Positions 1 to 8,656 of a DNA stretch of 64,000 nucleotides are shown here, in pieces. Numbering within the stretch: position 1 is the first letter of the stretch; the number at the start of each line of letters is the position of its first letter. Both the position numbers and the translations under genes were made by a program. Below the pieces are notes generated by a model. That model saw only the letters and a list, made by a program, of their open reading frames with translations, did no database searches and was not told the DNA's origin. Origin of the DNA: G963691885 sp963691885 (GTDB taxonomy: Bacteria > Pseudomonadota > Alphaproteobacteria > UBA8366 > Aestuariispiraceae); NCBI GenBank assembly GCA_963691885.1, contig OY829843.1, positions 4,340,001 through 4,404,000 of the forward strand, in the 5' to 3' direction.

Positions 1-2345
1 GCGACTGCGTTCTGCTGGAAAAGAATGAACTGACCGCTGGGTCAACCTGGCATGCAGCCGGAAACGTGCCGACCTTCTCCTCCTCCTGGTCGATCATGAA
101 TATGCAGCGCTACTCCACCGAACTCTACCGAGGTCTGGGTGAAGAAGTTGATTATCCGATGAACTATCATGTGACCGGGTCTCTGCGTCTTGGCCATTCA
201 AAAGAGCGTCTTCTTGAGTTCAAGAAAGTCGCGGGCATGGGGCGCCATCAAGGCATGCAGCTGGATATCCTGACGCCGGATGAAATGGCGGCCAGCTATC
301 CGTTCCTCGAGACCCATGATCTGACCGGCGGTCTTTACGACCCCTATGATGGTGACATCGATCCTGCCCAGCTGACGCAGGCGCTGGCAAAAGGGGCCCG
401 TGATATGGGCGCCAAGATCGTTCGCTTTTGCCCGGTTACCGGCGTCCAACGCCAAAACGGTGACTGGGTGATTGAGACAGAGCAAGGCAACATCCACTGC
501 GAATTTGTTGTCAACGCAGCTGGTTACTATGCCAGAGAGGTTGGCAAGATGTTCGGGCGCGATGTCCCGATGATGGTTATGAGCCATCAGTACATCCTGT
601 TTGATGAAATGCCTGAAATTGAAGCCTGGTCCAAGGAAAGCGGTGAGAAACTGCCGCTCCTGCGCGATGTCGACAGCTCATACTATCTGCGTCAGGAAAA
701 GAACGGCATGAATCTGGGCCCTTATGAGGGCAATTGCCGGGCGCACTGGGATACGCCGTCCGATCCAATGCCGGAGGATTTCTCCTTCCAGCTCTTCCCG
801 GACGATCTGGAGCGGATTGAATGGCACCTGAATGACGCGATGGAACGCGTACCGATCCTGCAGACCGCTGGTCTGTCGAAAGTGATCAACGGCCCCATTC
901 CCTATGCCCCCGACGGCAACCCGCTGATCGGCCCGATGCCGGGCGTGCCAAATGCCTTTGAAGCCTGCGTCTTCACCTTTGGCATCTGTCAGGCAGGCGG
1001 CGCTGGCAAGGTGCTCAGCGAATGGATCATCGAAGGGGAAACCGAGTGGGATATGTGGTCCTGTGACCCCCGCCGTTTCACCGATTACTGCGATACAGAT
1101 TACTGCGTGGCCAAGGGGATGGAGGTGTATGGCAACGAATACGCCATGCATTTCCCGCATCATGAATGGCCCGCCGGTCGCGACAAGAAACTGTCCCCCG
1201 TGCACGAGAAAGTCACTGGTATGGGCGGCCAGATGGGGGCCTATAACGGTTGGGAACGGGCCAACTGGTTTGCACAGGACGGTGACGACACCTCTGAGGC
1301 CGCAACAAAGACATGGGATCGCGCCGGTCCCTGGGAACCAAGGGTTCGCGAAGAATGCCTGGCCGTTCGCGACAGCGTCGGTGTTCTCGACCTACCCGGT
1401 TTCTCCCGGTTCAACCTGAGTGGACCGGGTTCCGCCGACTGGCTCTTGCACCAGATTGTGGGGCGTTTGCCGAAACCCGGCCGGATGACACTCGCCTACT
1501 TCTCTGACGCACGGGGCCGGATCAGGACCGAAATGACCATTTTGCGCCATGATGAGGAATCCTTCACCCTGATCACCGCGGCCTCGGCTCAATGGCATGA
1601 TTTTGAGCTATTGAAATCTGCCCTACCCTCTGATGGCTCTATTTCTCTGACAGACCACACGATAGACTATTCGACTTTAATCGTTACCGGTCCGCAGTCC
1701 CGTGACTTGTTCTCTAAAATCTCCAATGGTGACCTCAGCCTTCCCTGGCTATCGCACCAGTCTGCGATGGTGGCAGACCGTCCAGCCGCGTTGGCAAGGG
1801 TCAGCTATGCCGGTGAACTTGGCTGGGAAATCCACGCGGCTATGGCCGAAATGCCCGCAATATATGATGCGGTTCTGGCTGAAGGGGCCAAACCATTCGG
1901 CATGTTTGCGCTGAACTCTCTGCGGCTTGAGAAGGGTTATCGCAGCTGGAAGGGTGATCTTTCGACCGATTATTCCCTGCTTGAGGGAGGGCTCGACCGC
2001 TTCATCCGCCTCGACAAGGAAGAAGACTTCCCAGGCAAAGCCGCCCTTCTCAACGAGAAGCAGCGCGGTGTCTCAAAACGGTTTGTCACTTTGAAAGTGG
2101 ATGCCGGCGAATATGATGCGCCCTATATGTCGACGGTCTGGAAAGATGATCAGGTTATTGGCGAAACAACATCAGGCGGCTGGGGCTATCGCGTTGATGC
2201 CTCCATCGCGCTTGGCATGATCAAGGTCGATCATTCCGAACCCGGCACTGACGTCGATATCGAGATCTTTGGCGAACGATACCCGGCCCAGGTTCTGGCG
2301 GATCAACCCATGTGGGATCCGGCGAACGAAAGACTGCGCGCATGA
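1..2345 (+). CDS. Dimethylglycine/sarcosine dehydrogenase-like FAD oxidoreductase with GcvT domain (5' partial)
   Basis: The reading frame is open from base 3 with no start codon in view, so the N-terminus and the FAD GxGxxG motif lie upstream of the window. The visible protein opens with GSTWHAAG, whose His carries covalent FAD in dimethylglycine dehydrogenase. Domains in order are a DAO-type FAD domain (to about residue 370), a linker, then a GcvT-like aminomethyltransferase/folate domain and its C-terminal barrel. Family members oxidise N-methyl groups of dimethylglycine or sarcosine and pass the C1 unit to tetrahydrofolate. Its stop overlaps the start of the next paralogue (ATGA), showing translational coupling. 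The exact substrate cannot be told from sequence. Confidence 0.85.
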   Translation, partial: DCVLLEKNELTAGSTWHAAGNVPTFSSSWSIMNMQRYSTELYRGLGEEVDYPMNYHVTGSLRLGHSKERLLEFKKVAGMGRHQGMQLDILTPDEMAASYPFLETHDLTGGLYDPYDGDIDPAQLTQALAKGARDMGAKIVRFCPVTGVQRQNGDWVIETEQGNIHCEFVVNAAGYYAREVGKMFGRDVPMMVMSHQYILFDEMPEIEAWSKESGEKLPLLRDVDSSYYLRQEKNGMNLGPYEGNCRAHWDTPSDPMPEDFSFQLFPDDLERIEWHLNDAMERVPILQTAGLSKVINGPIPYAPDGNPLIGPMPGVPNAFEACVFTFGICQAGGAGKVLSEWIIEGETEWDMWSCDPRRFTDYCDTDYCVAKGMEVYGNEYAMHFPHHEWPAGRDKKLSPVHEKVTGMGGQMGAYNGWERANWFAQDGDDTSEAATKTWDRAGPWEPRVREECLAVRDSVGVLDLPGFSRFNLSGPGSADWLLHQIVGRLPKPGRMTLAYFSDARGRIRTEMTILRHDEESFTLITAASAQWHDFELLKSALPSDGSISLTDHTIDYSTLIVTGPQSRDLFSKISNGDLSLPWLSHQSAMVADRPAALARVSYAGELGWEIHAAMAEMPAIYDAVLAEGAKPFGMFALNSLRLEKGYRSWKGDLSTDYSLLEGGLDRFIRLDKEEDFPGKAALLNEKQRGVSKRFVTLKVDAGEYDAPYMSTVWKDDQVIGETTSGGWGYRVDASIALGMIKVDHSEPGTDVDIEIFGERYPAQVLADQPMWDPANERLRA

Positions 2346-4792
2346 GCAAATCCCCTCCCACCAAGGCACGCGCCGTCGTCATTGGCGGTGGCGTGTCTGG
2401 ATGTTCGGTCGCATATCACCTGTCCAAGCTGGGGTGGAGTGACGTTGTCCTGCTGGAGCGTAAGCAGCTTACCTCCGGTACGACCTGGCATGCAGCCGGC
2501 CTGATCGGTCAATTACGCAATACTCATAACATGACAAGGTTGGCGAAATACTCCGCCGATCTTTACACAAAACTGGAAGAAGAAACCGGTATTGCGACCG
2601 GTATGAAGCGTAACGGGTCCTTAACCGTCGCACTGACCGAAGAACGCAAGGAAGAAATCTTCCGCCAGGCCTCCCTCGCCCGTGCGTTTGACGTTGATGT
2701 GAATGAGGTCACGCCCTCGGAGATCAAGGCCCTTTACCCCCATCTAAACACCGACGATGTAGTAGCAGGTGTCCACCTGCCGGGCGATGGTCAGTGTGAC
2801 CCGGCAAATATCGCAATGGCCCTGGCCAAGGGCGCCCGACAGAACGGCGCCACCGTCATCGAGGGTATTCAGGTCACAGATGTTCACCAGTCGAAAGGTC
2901 GGGTCACCGGTGTTTCCTGGAAAACAGAGGAAGACGAAGGGCATATCGAAAGCGATATCATCGTCAATTGCGCGGGTATGTGGGCGCGGACCCTGGGGCA
3001 AATGTCAGGGGTCACCATTCCGCTACATGCCTGCGAACACTTCTACATCGTGACAGAGCCTATGGACGATCTCGGCGCCCTTCCTGTCATGCGGGTGCCC
3101 GACGAATGCGCGTATTACAAGAAAGATGCCGGAAAAATCCTGCTGGGCGCGTTTGAGCCAAAGGCCAAACCCTGGGGCATGAATGGTATTCCGGAAGACT
3201 TCTGCTTTGATGAACTGCCAGACGATTTCGATCACTTCGAACCCATCCTGGAGAAGGCGGTTGAACGGTTCCCGGCGCTTGCCACGGCCGGTATACGCAC
3301 ATTCTTCAACGGCCCAGAGAGCTTTACGCCAGACGACCGATACTATCTTGGTGAAGCGCCTGAGCTGAAAGGGTATTGGGTCGCCGCTGGTTATAATTCT
3401 ATCGGGATTGTGTCGTCCGGCGGTGCGGGATCCGCACTCGCACAATGGATCAACGATGGTGAGCCCCCCTTTGATCTTTGGGATGTTGATATCCGTCGCG
3501 CCCAACCGTTCCAGGCGAACCGCAATTATCTTAAAGAACGCGTGTCCGAAACACTCGGACTGCTATACGCCGATCACTTCCCGTACCGCCAGCCGGAAAC
3601 CGCGCGCGGTGTCAGGCGTTCGCCGCTTCATGAACATCTCAAGGAACGCGGTGCGGTCTTTGGTGAGATGGCGGGCTGGGAACGCGCAAACTGGTTTGCG
3701 GACCCGAACCAGAAACGCGAATATCAATACAGCTGGAAACGGCAGAACTGGTTCGCCAACGGGGCCGCTGAACATGGCGCAATCCGGAACGGTGTCGGTC
3801 TTTTTGACATGACATCCTTTGGCAAAATCCGTGTTGAAGGACGGGATGCGACCGCCTTCATGCAGCGGATCTGCGCCAACAATATCGATGTTGAACCGGG
3901 CAAGATTGTCTATACCCAGATGCTCAACGCCCGCGGCGGGATCGAGAGTGACCTGACCGTCACACGTCTGACAGAGACGGCCTATTTCCTCGTCGTTCCA
4001 GGCTTCACTTTGCAGCGGGATCTGGCATGGCTGCGTAAAAATCTGGGTGAGGATGAGTTCGCCATCATTACCGATATCACGGCGGCTGAGGCTGTGCTCT
4101 GCGTTATGGGTCCGGACTCCCGAAACCTTCTCTCAAAGATCAGTCCGAATGACCTTGGAAACGATCATCACCCGTTCGGCCTGGCGCGCGAGATTGAAAT
4201 TGGTATGGGAATGGCCCGTGCCCACCGTGTCACCTATGTCGGTGAGCTTGGTTGGGAGCTCTATGTCTCAACGGACCAGGCGGCCCATGTCTTTGAAGCA
4301 ATTGAGGAAGCCGGCGAGGAGTTCAATTTGAAACTCTGTGGGCTCCACACGCTCGATTCCTGCAGGATTGAAAAAGGCTTTCGCCATTTCGGTCATGACA
4401 TCACCGACGAAGATCATGTGCTTGAAGCCGGGCTGGGCTTTGCGGTGAAGCCTGACAAAGGTGATTTTATCGGTCGGGATGCTGTCTTGAAGAAGAAGGA
4501 AGAAGGGTTGGGACGTCGCATGGTCCAGTTCCTGCTGGATGATCCGGAACCCCTCCTCTTCCATAACGAGCCGATTGTCCGCGATGGCGAGATCGTCTCT
4601 ATCCTGACCAGCGGCAATTATGGACATCATCTGGGGGCCGCCGTCGGCCTGGGCTATGTGCCCTGCAAGGGTGAAAGCGCCGAAGATGTTCTGTCCTCTG
4701 ACTATGAAATCGAAATCGCTGGGGAACGGGTGAAAGCCCAGGCATCCCTCAAGCCACTATATGACCCGAAATCAGCGAGGACGCGGCTGTAG
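2342..4792 (+). CDS. Dimethylglycine/sarcosine dehydrogenase-like FAD oxidoreductase with GcvT domain
   Basis: This 816-residue protein has a GGGVSG dinucleotide-binding motif near residue 15 and GTTWHAAG near residue 50, the His being the predicted covalent FAD site. After the DAO domain come a linker and a GcvT domain (about 430-810). I chose ATG 2342 because it overlaps the upstream TGA by four bases and places the FAD motif at the usual distance; an upstream in-frame GTG at 2312 would add ten residues. It is a diverged paralogue of its upstream neighbour and is followed 37 bases later by an mttB-family gene. Likely role: oxidative demethylation of a methylated glycine or related amine. 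Substrate assignment is inference. Confidence 0.87.
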   Translation: MSKSPPTKARAVVIGGGVSGCSVAYHLSKLGWSDVVLLERKQLTSGTTWHAAGLIGQLRNTHNMTRLAKYSADLYTKLEEETGIATGMKRNGSLTVALTEERKEEIFRQASLARAFDVDVNEVTPSEIKALYPHLNTDDVVAGVHLPGDGQCDPANIAMALAKGARQNGATVIEGIQVTDVHQSKGRVTGVSWKTEEDEGHIESDIIVNCAGMWARTLGQMSGVTIPLHACEHFYIVTEPMDDLGALPVMRVPDECAYYKKDAGKILLGAFEPKAKPWGMNGIPEDFCFDELPDDFDHFEPILEKAVERFPALATAGIRTFFNGPESFTPDDRYYLGEAPELKGYWVAAGYNSIGIVSSGGAGSALAQWINDGEPPFDLWDVDIRRAQPFQANRNYLKERVSETLGLLYADHFPYRQPETARGVRRSPLHEHLKERGAVFGEMAGWERANWFADPNQKREYQYSWKRQNWFANGAAEHGAIRNGVGLFDMTSFGKIRVEGRDATAFMQRICANNIDVEPGKIVYTQMLNARGGIESDLTVTRLTETAYFLVVPGFTLQRDLAWLRKNLGEDEFAIITDITAAEAVLCVMGPDSRNLLSKISPNDLGNDHHPFGLAREIEIGMGMARAHRVTYVGELGWELYVSTDQAAHVFEAIEEAGEEFNLKLCGLHTLDSCRIEKGFRHFGHDITDEDHVLEAGLGFAVKPDKGDFIGRDAVLKKKEEGLGRRMVQFLLDDPEPLLFHNEPIVRDGEIVSILTSGNYGHHLGAAVGLGYVPCKGESAEDVLSSDYEIEIAGERVKAQASLKPLYDPKSARTRL

Positions 4793-4829
4793 CGGGATAA
4801 CACAATAAAGCGTTCCGGGGGGAAGTTGT

Positions 4830-6365
4830 ATGGCAGTAGCAGAGAGAGCCTCAAGACGCAGTGGCGGCCGGGCAGCACGGGTTGCGGCTCGCGCAAAACC
4901 CCTGACCGAGGACGCAAGGCCGGTCAAAGGCGGGATGAATGGCGGCAAGTATCAGCCGCTGTCAGAGCAGGATGTCCTGAAAATCCACAATGCCGCCCTC
5001 GACGCGCTGGAAGAGATCGGCCTCTCCAATGCCCCTCAGTCGGGCATTGATTATATGACGGCTGCAGGCGCCATTCTGGGCGATGACGGTCGCATCCGGT
5101 TCCCGCGGGCCTTGGTTGAGGACATGCTGGCCAAGGCAAACCGGGATTTTACACTCTATGCCCGCGATAGCGCCCATGACCTGCACCCCCATGGCGACCG
5201 GGTCTATTACGGGACCGCCGGTGCCGCCGTAAACGTCGTTGATGTAGAGGCCGGCACCTATCGCCCGTCGACCGCCAAAGACCTCTATGACGCCGCCTGT
5301 CTGGTCAACGCGCTGGACAATATACACTTCTTTCAACGCGCGATGGTTTGCCGCGATATTGAAGACAATGAAACGATGGACGTGAACACCGTCTATGCTT
5401 GCCTGGCAGGCACCAAGAAGCATGTGGGCACAAGCATCTCGGACCCGGAGCACGCAGCCGCCGTCTTTGACGTCATCTATCAGGTTGCCGGTGGCGAAGA
5501 CGCATTCCGCGCCCGTCCCTTTGTTTCAAATTCAAACTGCTTCGTTGTTCCGCCGATGAAATTCGCCGAAGAAAGTTGTCGGACGATGGAGCTTTGCATT
5601 CAAGGCGGCATGCCAATTCTGCTGTTGTCAGCAGGTCAGGCCGGTGCAACTGCCCCTGTCGCCCTTGCAACGGCTATTGTTCAGGCGGTTGCCGAATGTC
5701 TGGCGGGTGTCGTCTATGTGAATTCGATCAAACCCGGTTTCCCGGCCATTTTCGGAACCTGGCCCTTTGTCTCCGATCTTAGAAGCGGTGCCATGTCCGG
5801 CGGTTCCGGCGAGCAGGCCTTGCTGAGCGCCGGTTGTTCCCAGATGCATCGCTTCTATGGTCTGCCTGGTGGGGCGGCCGCTGGCATCGCGGATTCAAAA
5901 CTGCCGGATATGCAGGCTGGCTGGGAACAGGGTATTTCCAACGTCATGGCGGGCCTCAGCGGCCTCAACATGGTCTATGAATCGGTTGGTATGCATGCAT
6001 CACTGCTGGGCTTCTGCCATGAGAGCCTGGTTCTGGGCGACGACATGCTGGGCCAGGCCCTGCGCTGCGTTCGAGGGATTGATGTGACCGAAGACAGCCT
6101 GTCACTGGACGCCATGCGGGCGGTTTGTATCGGCGGCCCCGGCCATTATCTGGGTCACTCCATGACGCTCGATCTGATGCAGACCGAATATGTCTATCCG
6201 AAGGTCGCAGACCGGACGAGCCCGAAGGAATGGGAAGAGAACAACCGGCCTGATCTGATCAAAGGTGCAAAGCAACGGAAAGAAGACATTCTGGCCAATG
6301 CAACAAGCCAGATCGATCCCGCCATTGATCAGGCGATCCGCGAGAAATACCGGATTTACTTCTAG
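4830..6365 (+). CDS. Trimethylamine methyltransferase (MttB) superfamily protein, non-pyrrolysine type
   Basis: The 511-residue protein matches the MttB fold (for example the stretch around YESVGMHASLLGFCHESL). Classical MttB carries pyrrolysine at an internal UAG; this frame has none, so it belongs to the pyrrolysine-independent branch, which includes glycine betaine and other quaternary amine methyltransferases that methylate a corrinoid protein. The N-terminus is basic and low in complexity. No corrinoid protein gene is adjacent, which is unusual. It follows two GcvT-fused demethylating oxidases, so a joint role in stripping methyl groups from a quaternary amine is plausible. The stop codon TAG coincides with the TA target site of the IS630 element. 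Confidence 0.82.
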   Translation: MAVAERASRRSGGRAARVAARAKPLTEDARPVKGGMNGGKYQPLSEQDVLKIHNAALDALEEIGLSNAPQSGIDYMTAAGAILGDDGRIRFPRALVEDMLAKANRDFTLYARDSAHDLHPHGDRVYYGTAGAAVNVVDVEAGTYRPSTAKDLYDAACLVNALDNIHFFQRAMVCRDIEDNETMDVNTVYACLAGTKKHVGTSISDPEHAAAVFDVIYQVAGGEDAFRARPFVSNSNCFVVPPMKFAEESCRTMELCIQGGMPILLLSAGQAGATAPVALATAIVQAVAECLAGVVYVNSIKPGFPAIFGTWPFVSDLRSGAMSGGSGEQALLSAGCSQMHRFYGLPGGAAAGIADSKLPDMQAGWEQGISNVMAGLSGLNMVYESVGMHASLLGFCHESLVLGDDMLGQALRCVRGIDVTEDSLSLDAMRAVCIGGPGHYLGHSMTLDLMQTEYVYPKVADRTSPKEWEENNRPDLIKGAKQRKEDILANATSQIDPAIDQAIREKYRIYF

Positions 6366-6377
6366 AGTTGTTTTCAT

Positions 6378-6986
6378 TTAATCGTACGCATAGTTAGCGC
6401 CTGCGAAGAAGTTCCAGCACTCCGTTTCGGTGAAGAGATCGCATATTGACCCTGTTGCGTTTGTAAGGTCATCGAATGTTCTGGCCTCGGCCTTTCTGAG
6501 ATGGGCTTTTAATTTTGAGAAGGCTTGTTCGATTGGGTTCAGGTCTGGCGAATAGGGTGGCAGGAACAGGAACCATGCACCGATGTCGTGCAAGGTTTCA
6601 GCGGCACGGTCACTTTTATGGGCGGCGAGATTATCGAGGATAACGACATCGCCTCGGCTCAGCGTTGGGGCGAGCTGTGTCTCGACATAGGTCTCAAAGG
6701 CGACCTTGGTCATGGGGGCGTTGAGGATCCATGGTGCGGTGAGGCCGCCGCAGCGCAATCCCGCGATAAAGGTTTGCGTGCGCCAATGACCGAACGGCGT
6801 ATGCATGACAAGGCGTTGGCCTTTGGGCGCGCGGCCTCTAAGCCGGGTCATCTTGGTTGTGGTCGCCGTTTCATCAATAAAAACAAGCCGATGTGGGTCG
6901 AGCCGCATGAGAGGTTGTCGCCGGATGATCCAGTGATGACGCGCGCGGCGCACATCAGCGCGCTCTTGTTCCCGTGCCCGCAGCGT
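6378..6986 (-). CDS. IS630 transposase, C-terminal DDE catalytic part (second frame)
   Basis: From the last A of the A8 run the frame reads TLRAREQERADV and continues into the full IS630 catalytic domain. The acidic triad is visible: D in LVFIDETA, D in VILDNLAAHKS and E in PDLNPIEQAFSKLK. The first start-like codon in this frame is GTG at 6953, but the conserved family sequence extends upstream to the homopolymer, so the domain is most likely made as a fusion with the helix-turn-helix part. Joining needs a +1 (or -2) shift, equal to reading A7 in place of A8. Confidence 0.8.
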   Translation of the reverse strand, partial: TLRAREQERADVRRARHHWIIRRQPLMRLDPHRLVFIDETATTTKMTRLRGRAPKGQRLVMHTPFGHWRTQTFIAGLRCGGLTAPWILNAPMTKVAFETYVETQLAPTLSRGDVVILDNLAAHKSDRAAETLHDIGAWFLFLPPYSPDLNPIEQAFSKLKAHLRKAEARTFDDLTNATGSICDLFTETECWNFFAGANYAYD

Positions 6987-7335
6987 TTTTTTTATAGCGG
7001 TATCCCGCCTTAATCAGAAACCGGCATAGCGTCGCCTTGCTGGTCTTAACCCCCAGCGTCGCACTCAATTCGTCCGCCAATTCCCTGAGCGTGATATCGG
7101 GCTGTGCATCGACAAGGTCAATGACAAACGCTCTATAGGGTTCGAGCGTCCCGGTGCCGACAGGACGACGACGACCAGGGCCGCACAATCCGCGACCTTG
7201 ACGGAACCGCTGCATCAACTTGATCGCAAAGCTTGGGCTGACACCGTAAAGGCGTGCCGCTGATCGGCACGAGTGACCGGCAATAACGTAAGAAAAAATA
7301 CGCTCCCGCAAATCCATCGAAATGACTGATGACAT
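6955..7335 (-). CDS. IS630 transposase, N-terminal helix-turn-helix part (first frame)
   Basis: The N-terminal half of an IS630 transposase contains the paired helix-turn-helix region (SCRSAARLYGVSPSFAIKLM, then TLRELADELSATLGVKTSKA). ATG 7335 is preceded by GGAGA; an upstream in-frame ATG at 7350 is also open. The frame runs across a run of eight A residues (minus strand, 6993-6986) and then ends with a short out-of-family tail, AAGTGTRAR. The expected family sequence continues in the next frame, so this product alone would lack the catalytic domain. Either slippage on A8 joins the two parts or the element carries a one-base insertion. Confidence 0.75.
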   Translation of the reverse strand: MSSVISMDLRERIFSYVIAGHSCRSAARLYGVSPSFAIKLMQRFRQGRGLCGPGRRRPVGTGTLEPYRAFVIDLVDAQPDITLRELADELSATLGVKTSKATLCRFLIKAGYRYKKNAAGTGTRAR

Positions 7336-7434
7336 AATCCCGGTCTCCAAAATAAAAACAGGGAATCATGCTTCGTAGAAATCTCAAAACCGATTCCGAC
7401 TAAACGGAACCCGCTCTAGAACTCCATTCGACGA

Positions 7435-8643
7435 TCAGGGTATTGGATCGGGGCCCATTTCCAGGTGAAGGGATGTGCCTTCATACGGGTTGGCGAGTGC
7501 GACTTCTTCATTCAACTCAACGCCGAGACCAGGTTCCGTGGGCGGGATGACAAACCCCTCCTCCCACTGGATCGGTTTCTGCAAAAGCTCGGCATGGAAC
7601 CCGCCCCAGGCCCGGATGCTCTCCAGGATCAGGAAGTTCGGTGTGCAAGTCGCCAGTTGAATATTCGCCGCCCCGACAATGGGCCCGCAATAAAGATGCG
7701 GCGCGATCTGGGCGTAATGCGCCTCAGCCATCCCGGCAATCTTCTTTGCCTCCAGCAATCCTCCGACGCGCCCCAGATTCATCTGCAGAATGGCCGCGCT
7801 CTGGGCCTGTAACACGCGGGCAAACTCATATTTCGTGGTCAACCTCTCCCCGGTAGCGACGGGAATTGTCGTCTGCCGGGCGACGCGGGCCATTTCCTGC
7901 TCGTTCTCCGGCGGTGTCGGTTCCTCAAACCAGAGCGGATCATAGGGTTCAATCTGTCTTGCCAGACGAATGGCACCCGCCGCCGTAAACTGACCATGGG
8001 TCCCGAAGAGGAGATCCGCGCGGGTCCCTACCGCCTCGCGCAGGCGCTTCATGAACCGCGCGGAAAGGTCAATCGCCTCCAGCTCCGGCATGCGCCCGTC
8101 ATAGACTGTGTAAGGCCCGGCCGGGTCGAATTTCAGCGCCGTGAAACCGATCTCAACCTCTTCCAGGCCCAGTTCAGCGGCCATATCCGGGTCATCATAA
8201 ACCGATTTCTCCGAACTTGGGTCCGGATAGGCGGATCCGGTCTTCGGATACAGATACGTGTATGACCGCAGGCGCTCATGAACTTTACCACCCAACAGGT
8301 CATAGACAGGTCTGTCCGCCGCCTTTCCAATAATATCCCAACAGGCCATTTCCAGCCCGCTCAATACGCCCCCCAAAGAGACATCAGGACGAAGCGTGTA
8401 ACCGGACCCGTACACCCGACGCCAGATGCGTTCGATGTGATGAGGGTCCTGATCCAGTAAATGCCGCTCAAAAACATCTTCCACCACTTTCGCCACCAAA
8501 TGCGGGCTGAAGGTGGCGGCATAGACCTCTCCCACCCCTTCTATGCCGTCATCGGTAACGAGTTTCAGAAAGATGAAGTAGCGCCCGCCATGGAGTGGTG
8601 GTGGATTGCCAACGACGAATGTCTTTATGCCACGCAGTTTCAT
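7435..8643 (-). CDS. Mandelate racemase/muconate lactonizing (enolase superfamily) enzyme, probable sugar-acid dehydratase
   Basis: The 402-residue length and overall pattern fit the enolase superfamily: an N-terminal capping domain (LKLVTDDGIEGVGEVY) and a TIM barrel with acidic metal-ligand regions around DLLFGTHGQF, LWFEEPTPPEN and PVATGERLTT. Such proteins abstract a proton alpha to a carboxylate; many with this arrangement dehydrate aldonic acids such as galactonate. It lies 13 bases downstream of a zinc alcohol dehydrogenase on the same strand, so the two probably form an operon for oxidation of a sugar acid or polyol. The exact substrate is not predictable. The gene ends 18 bases from the IS630 element. 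Confidence 0.82.
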   Translation of the reverse strand: MKLRGIKTFVVGNPPPLHGGRYFIFLKLVTDDGIEGVGEVYAATFSPHLVAKVVEDVFERHLLDQDPHHIERIWRRVYGSGYTLRPDVSLGGVLSGLEMACWDIIGKAADRPVYDLLGGKVHERLRSYTYLYPKTGSAYPDPSSEKSVYDDPDMAAELGLEEVEIGFTALKFDPAGPYTVYDGRMPELEAIDLSARFMKRLREAVGTRADLLFGTHGQFTAAGAIRLARQIEPYDPLWFEEPTPPENEQEMARVARQTTIPVATGERLTTKYEFARVLQAQSAAILQMNLGRVGGLLEAKKIAGMAEAHYAQIAPHLYCGPIVGAANIQLATCTPNFLILESIRAWGGFHAELLQKPIQWEEGFVIPPTEPGLGVELNEEVALANPYEGTSLHLEMGPDPIP

Positions 8644-8656
8644 GGAAGAACTCCGA

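Larger units (their letters stand above)
6365..7416 (-). mobile_element. IS630-family insertion sequence, complete with inverted ends and TA target duplication
   Basis: The element is 1052 bp and flanked by TA at 6363-6364 and 7417-7418, the duplicated TA expected for IS630/Tc1-mariner transposition. Terminal inverted repeats read inward from both ends: GAGTTGTTTTCATTTAATCG at 6365-6384 and GAGCGGGTTCCGTTTAGTCG on the minus strand from 7416, matching at 14 of 20 positions. It holds a minus-strand transposase split into two frames. Removing it and one TA leaves the mttB TAG stop intact and brings the convergent mttB and enolase-family genes within about 20 bases of each other. Confidence 0.92.

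Noticed and set aside
678..1205. Minus-strand ORF opposite the first FAD oxidoreductase
   Set aside because: Composition of an antisense shadow; the plus-strand frame carries the conserved domains.
4830..6365. Pyrrolysine-containing MttB
   Set aside because: The frame has no internal TAG; the only TAG is the terminal stop, so this is the pyrrolysine-free branch.
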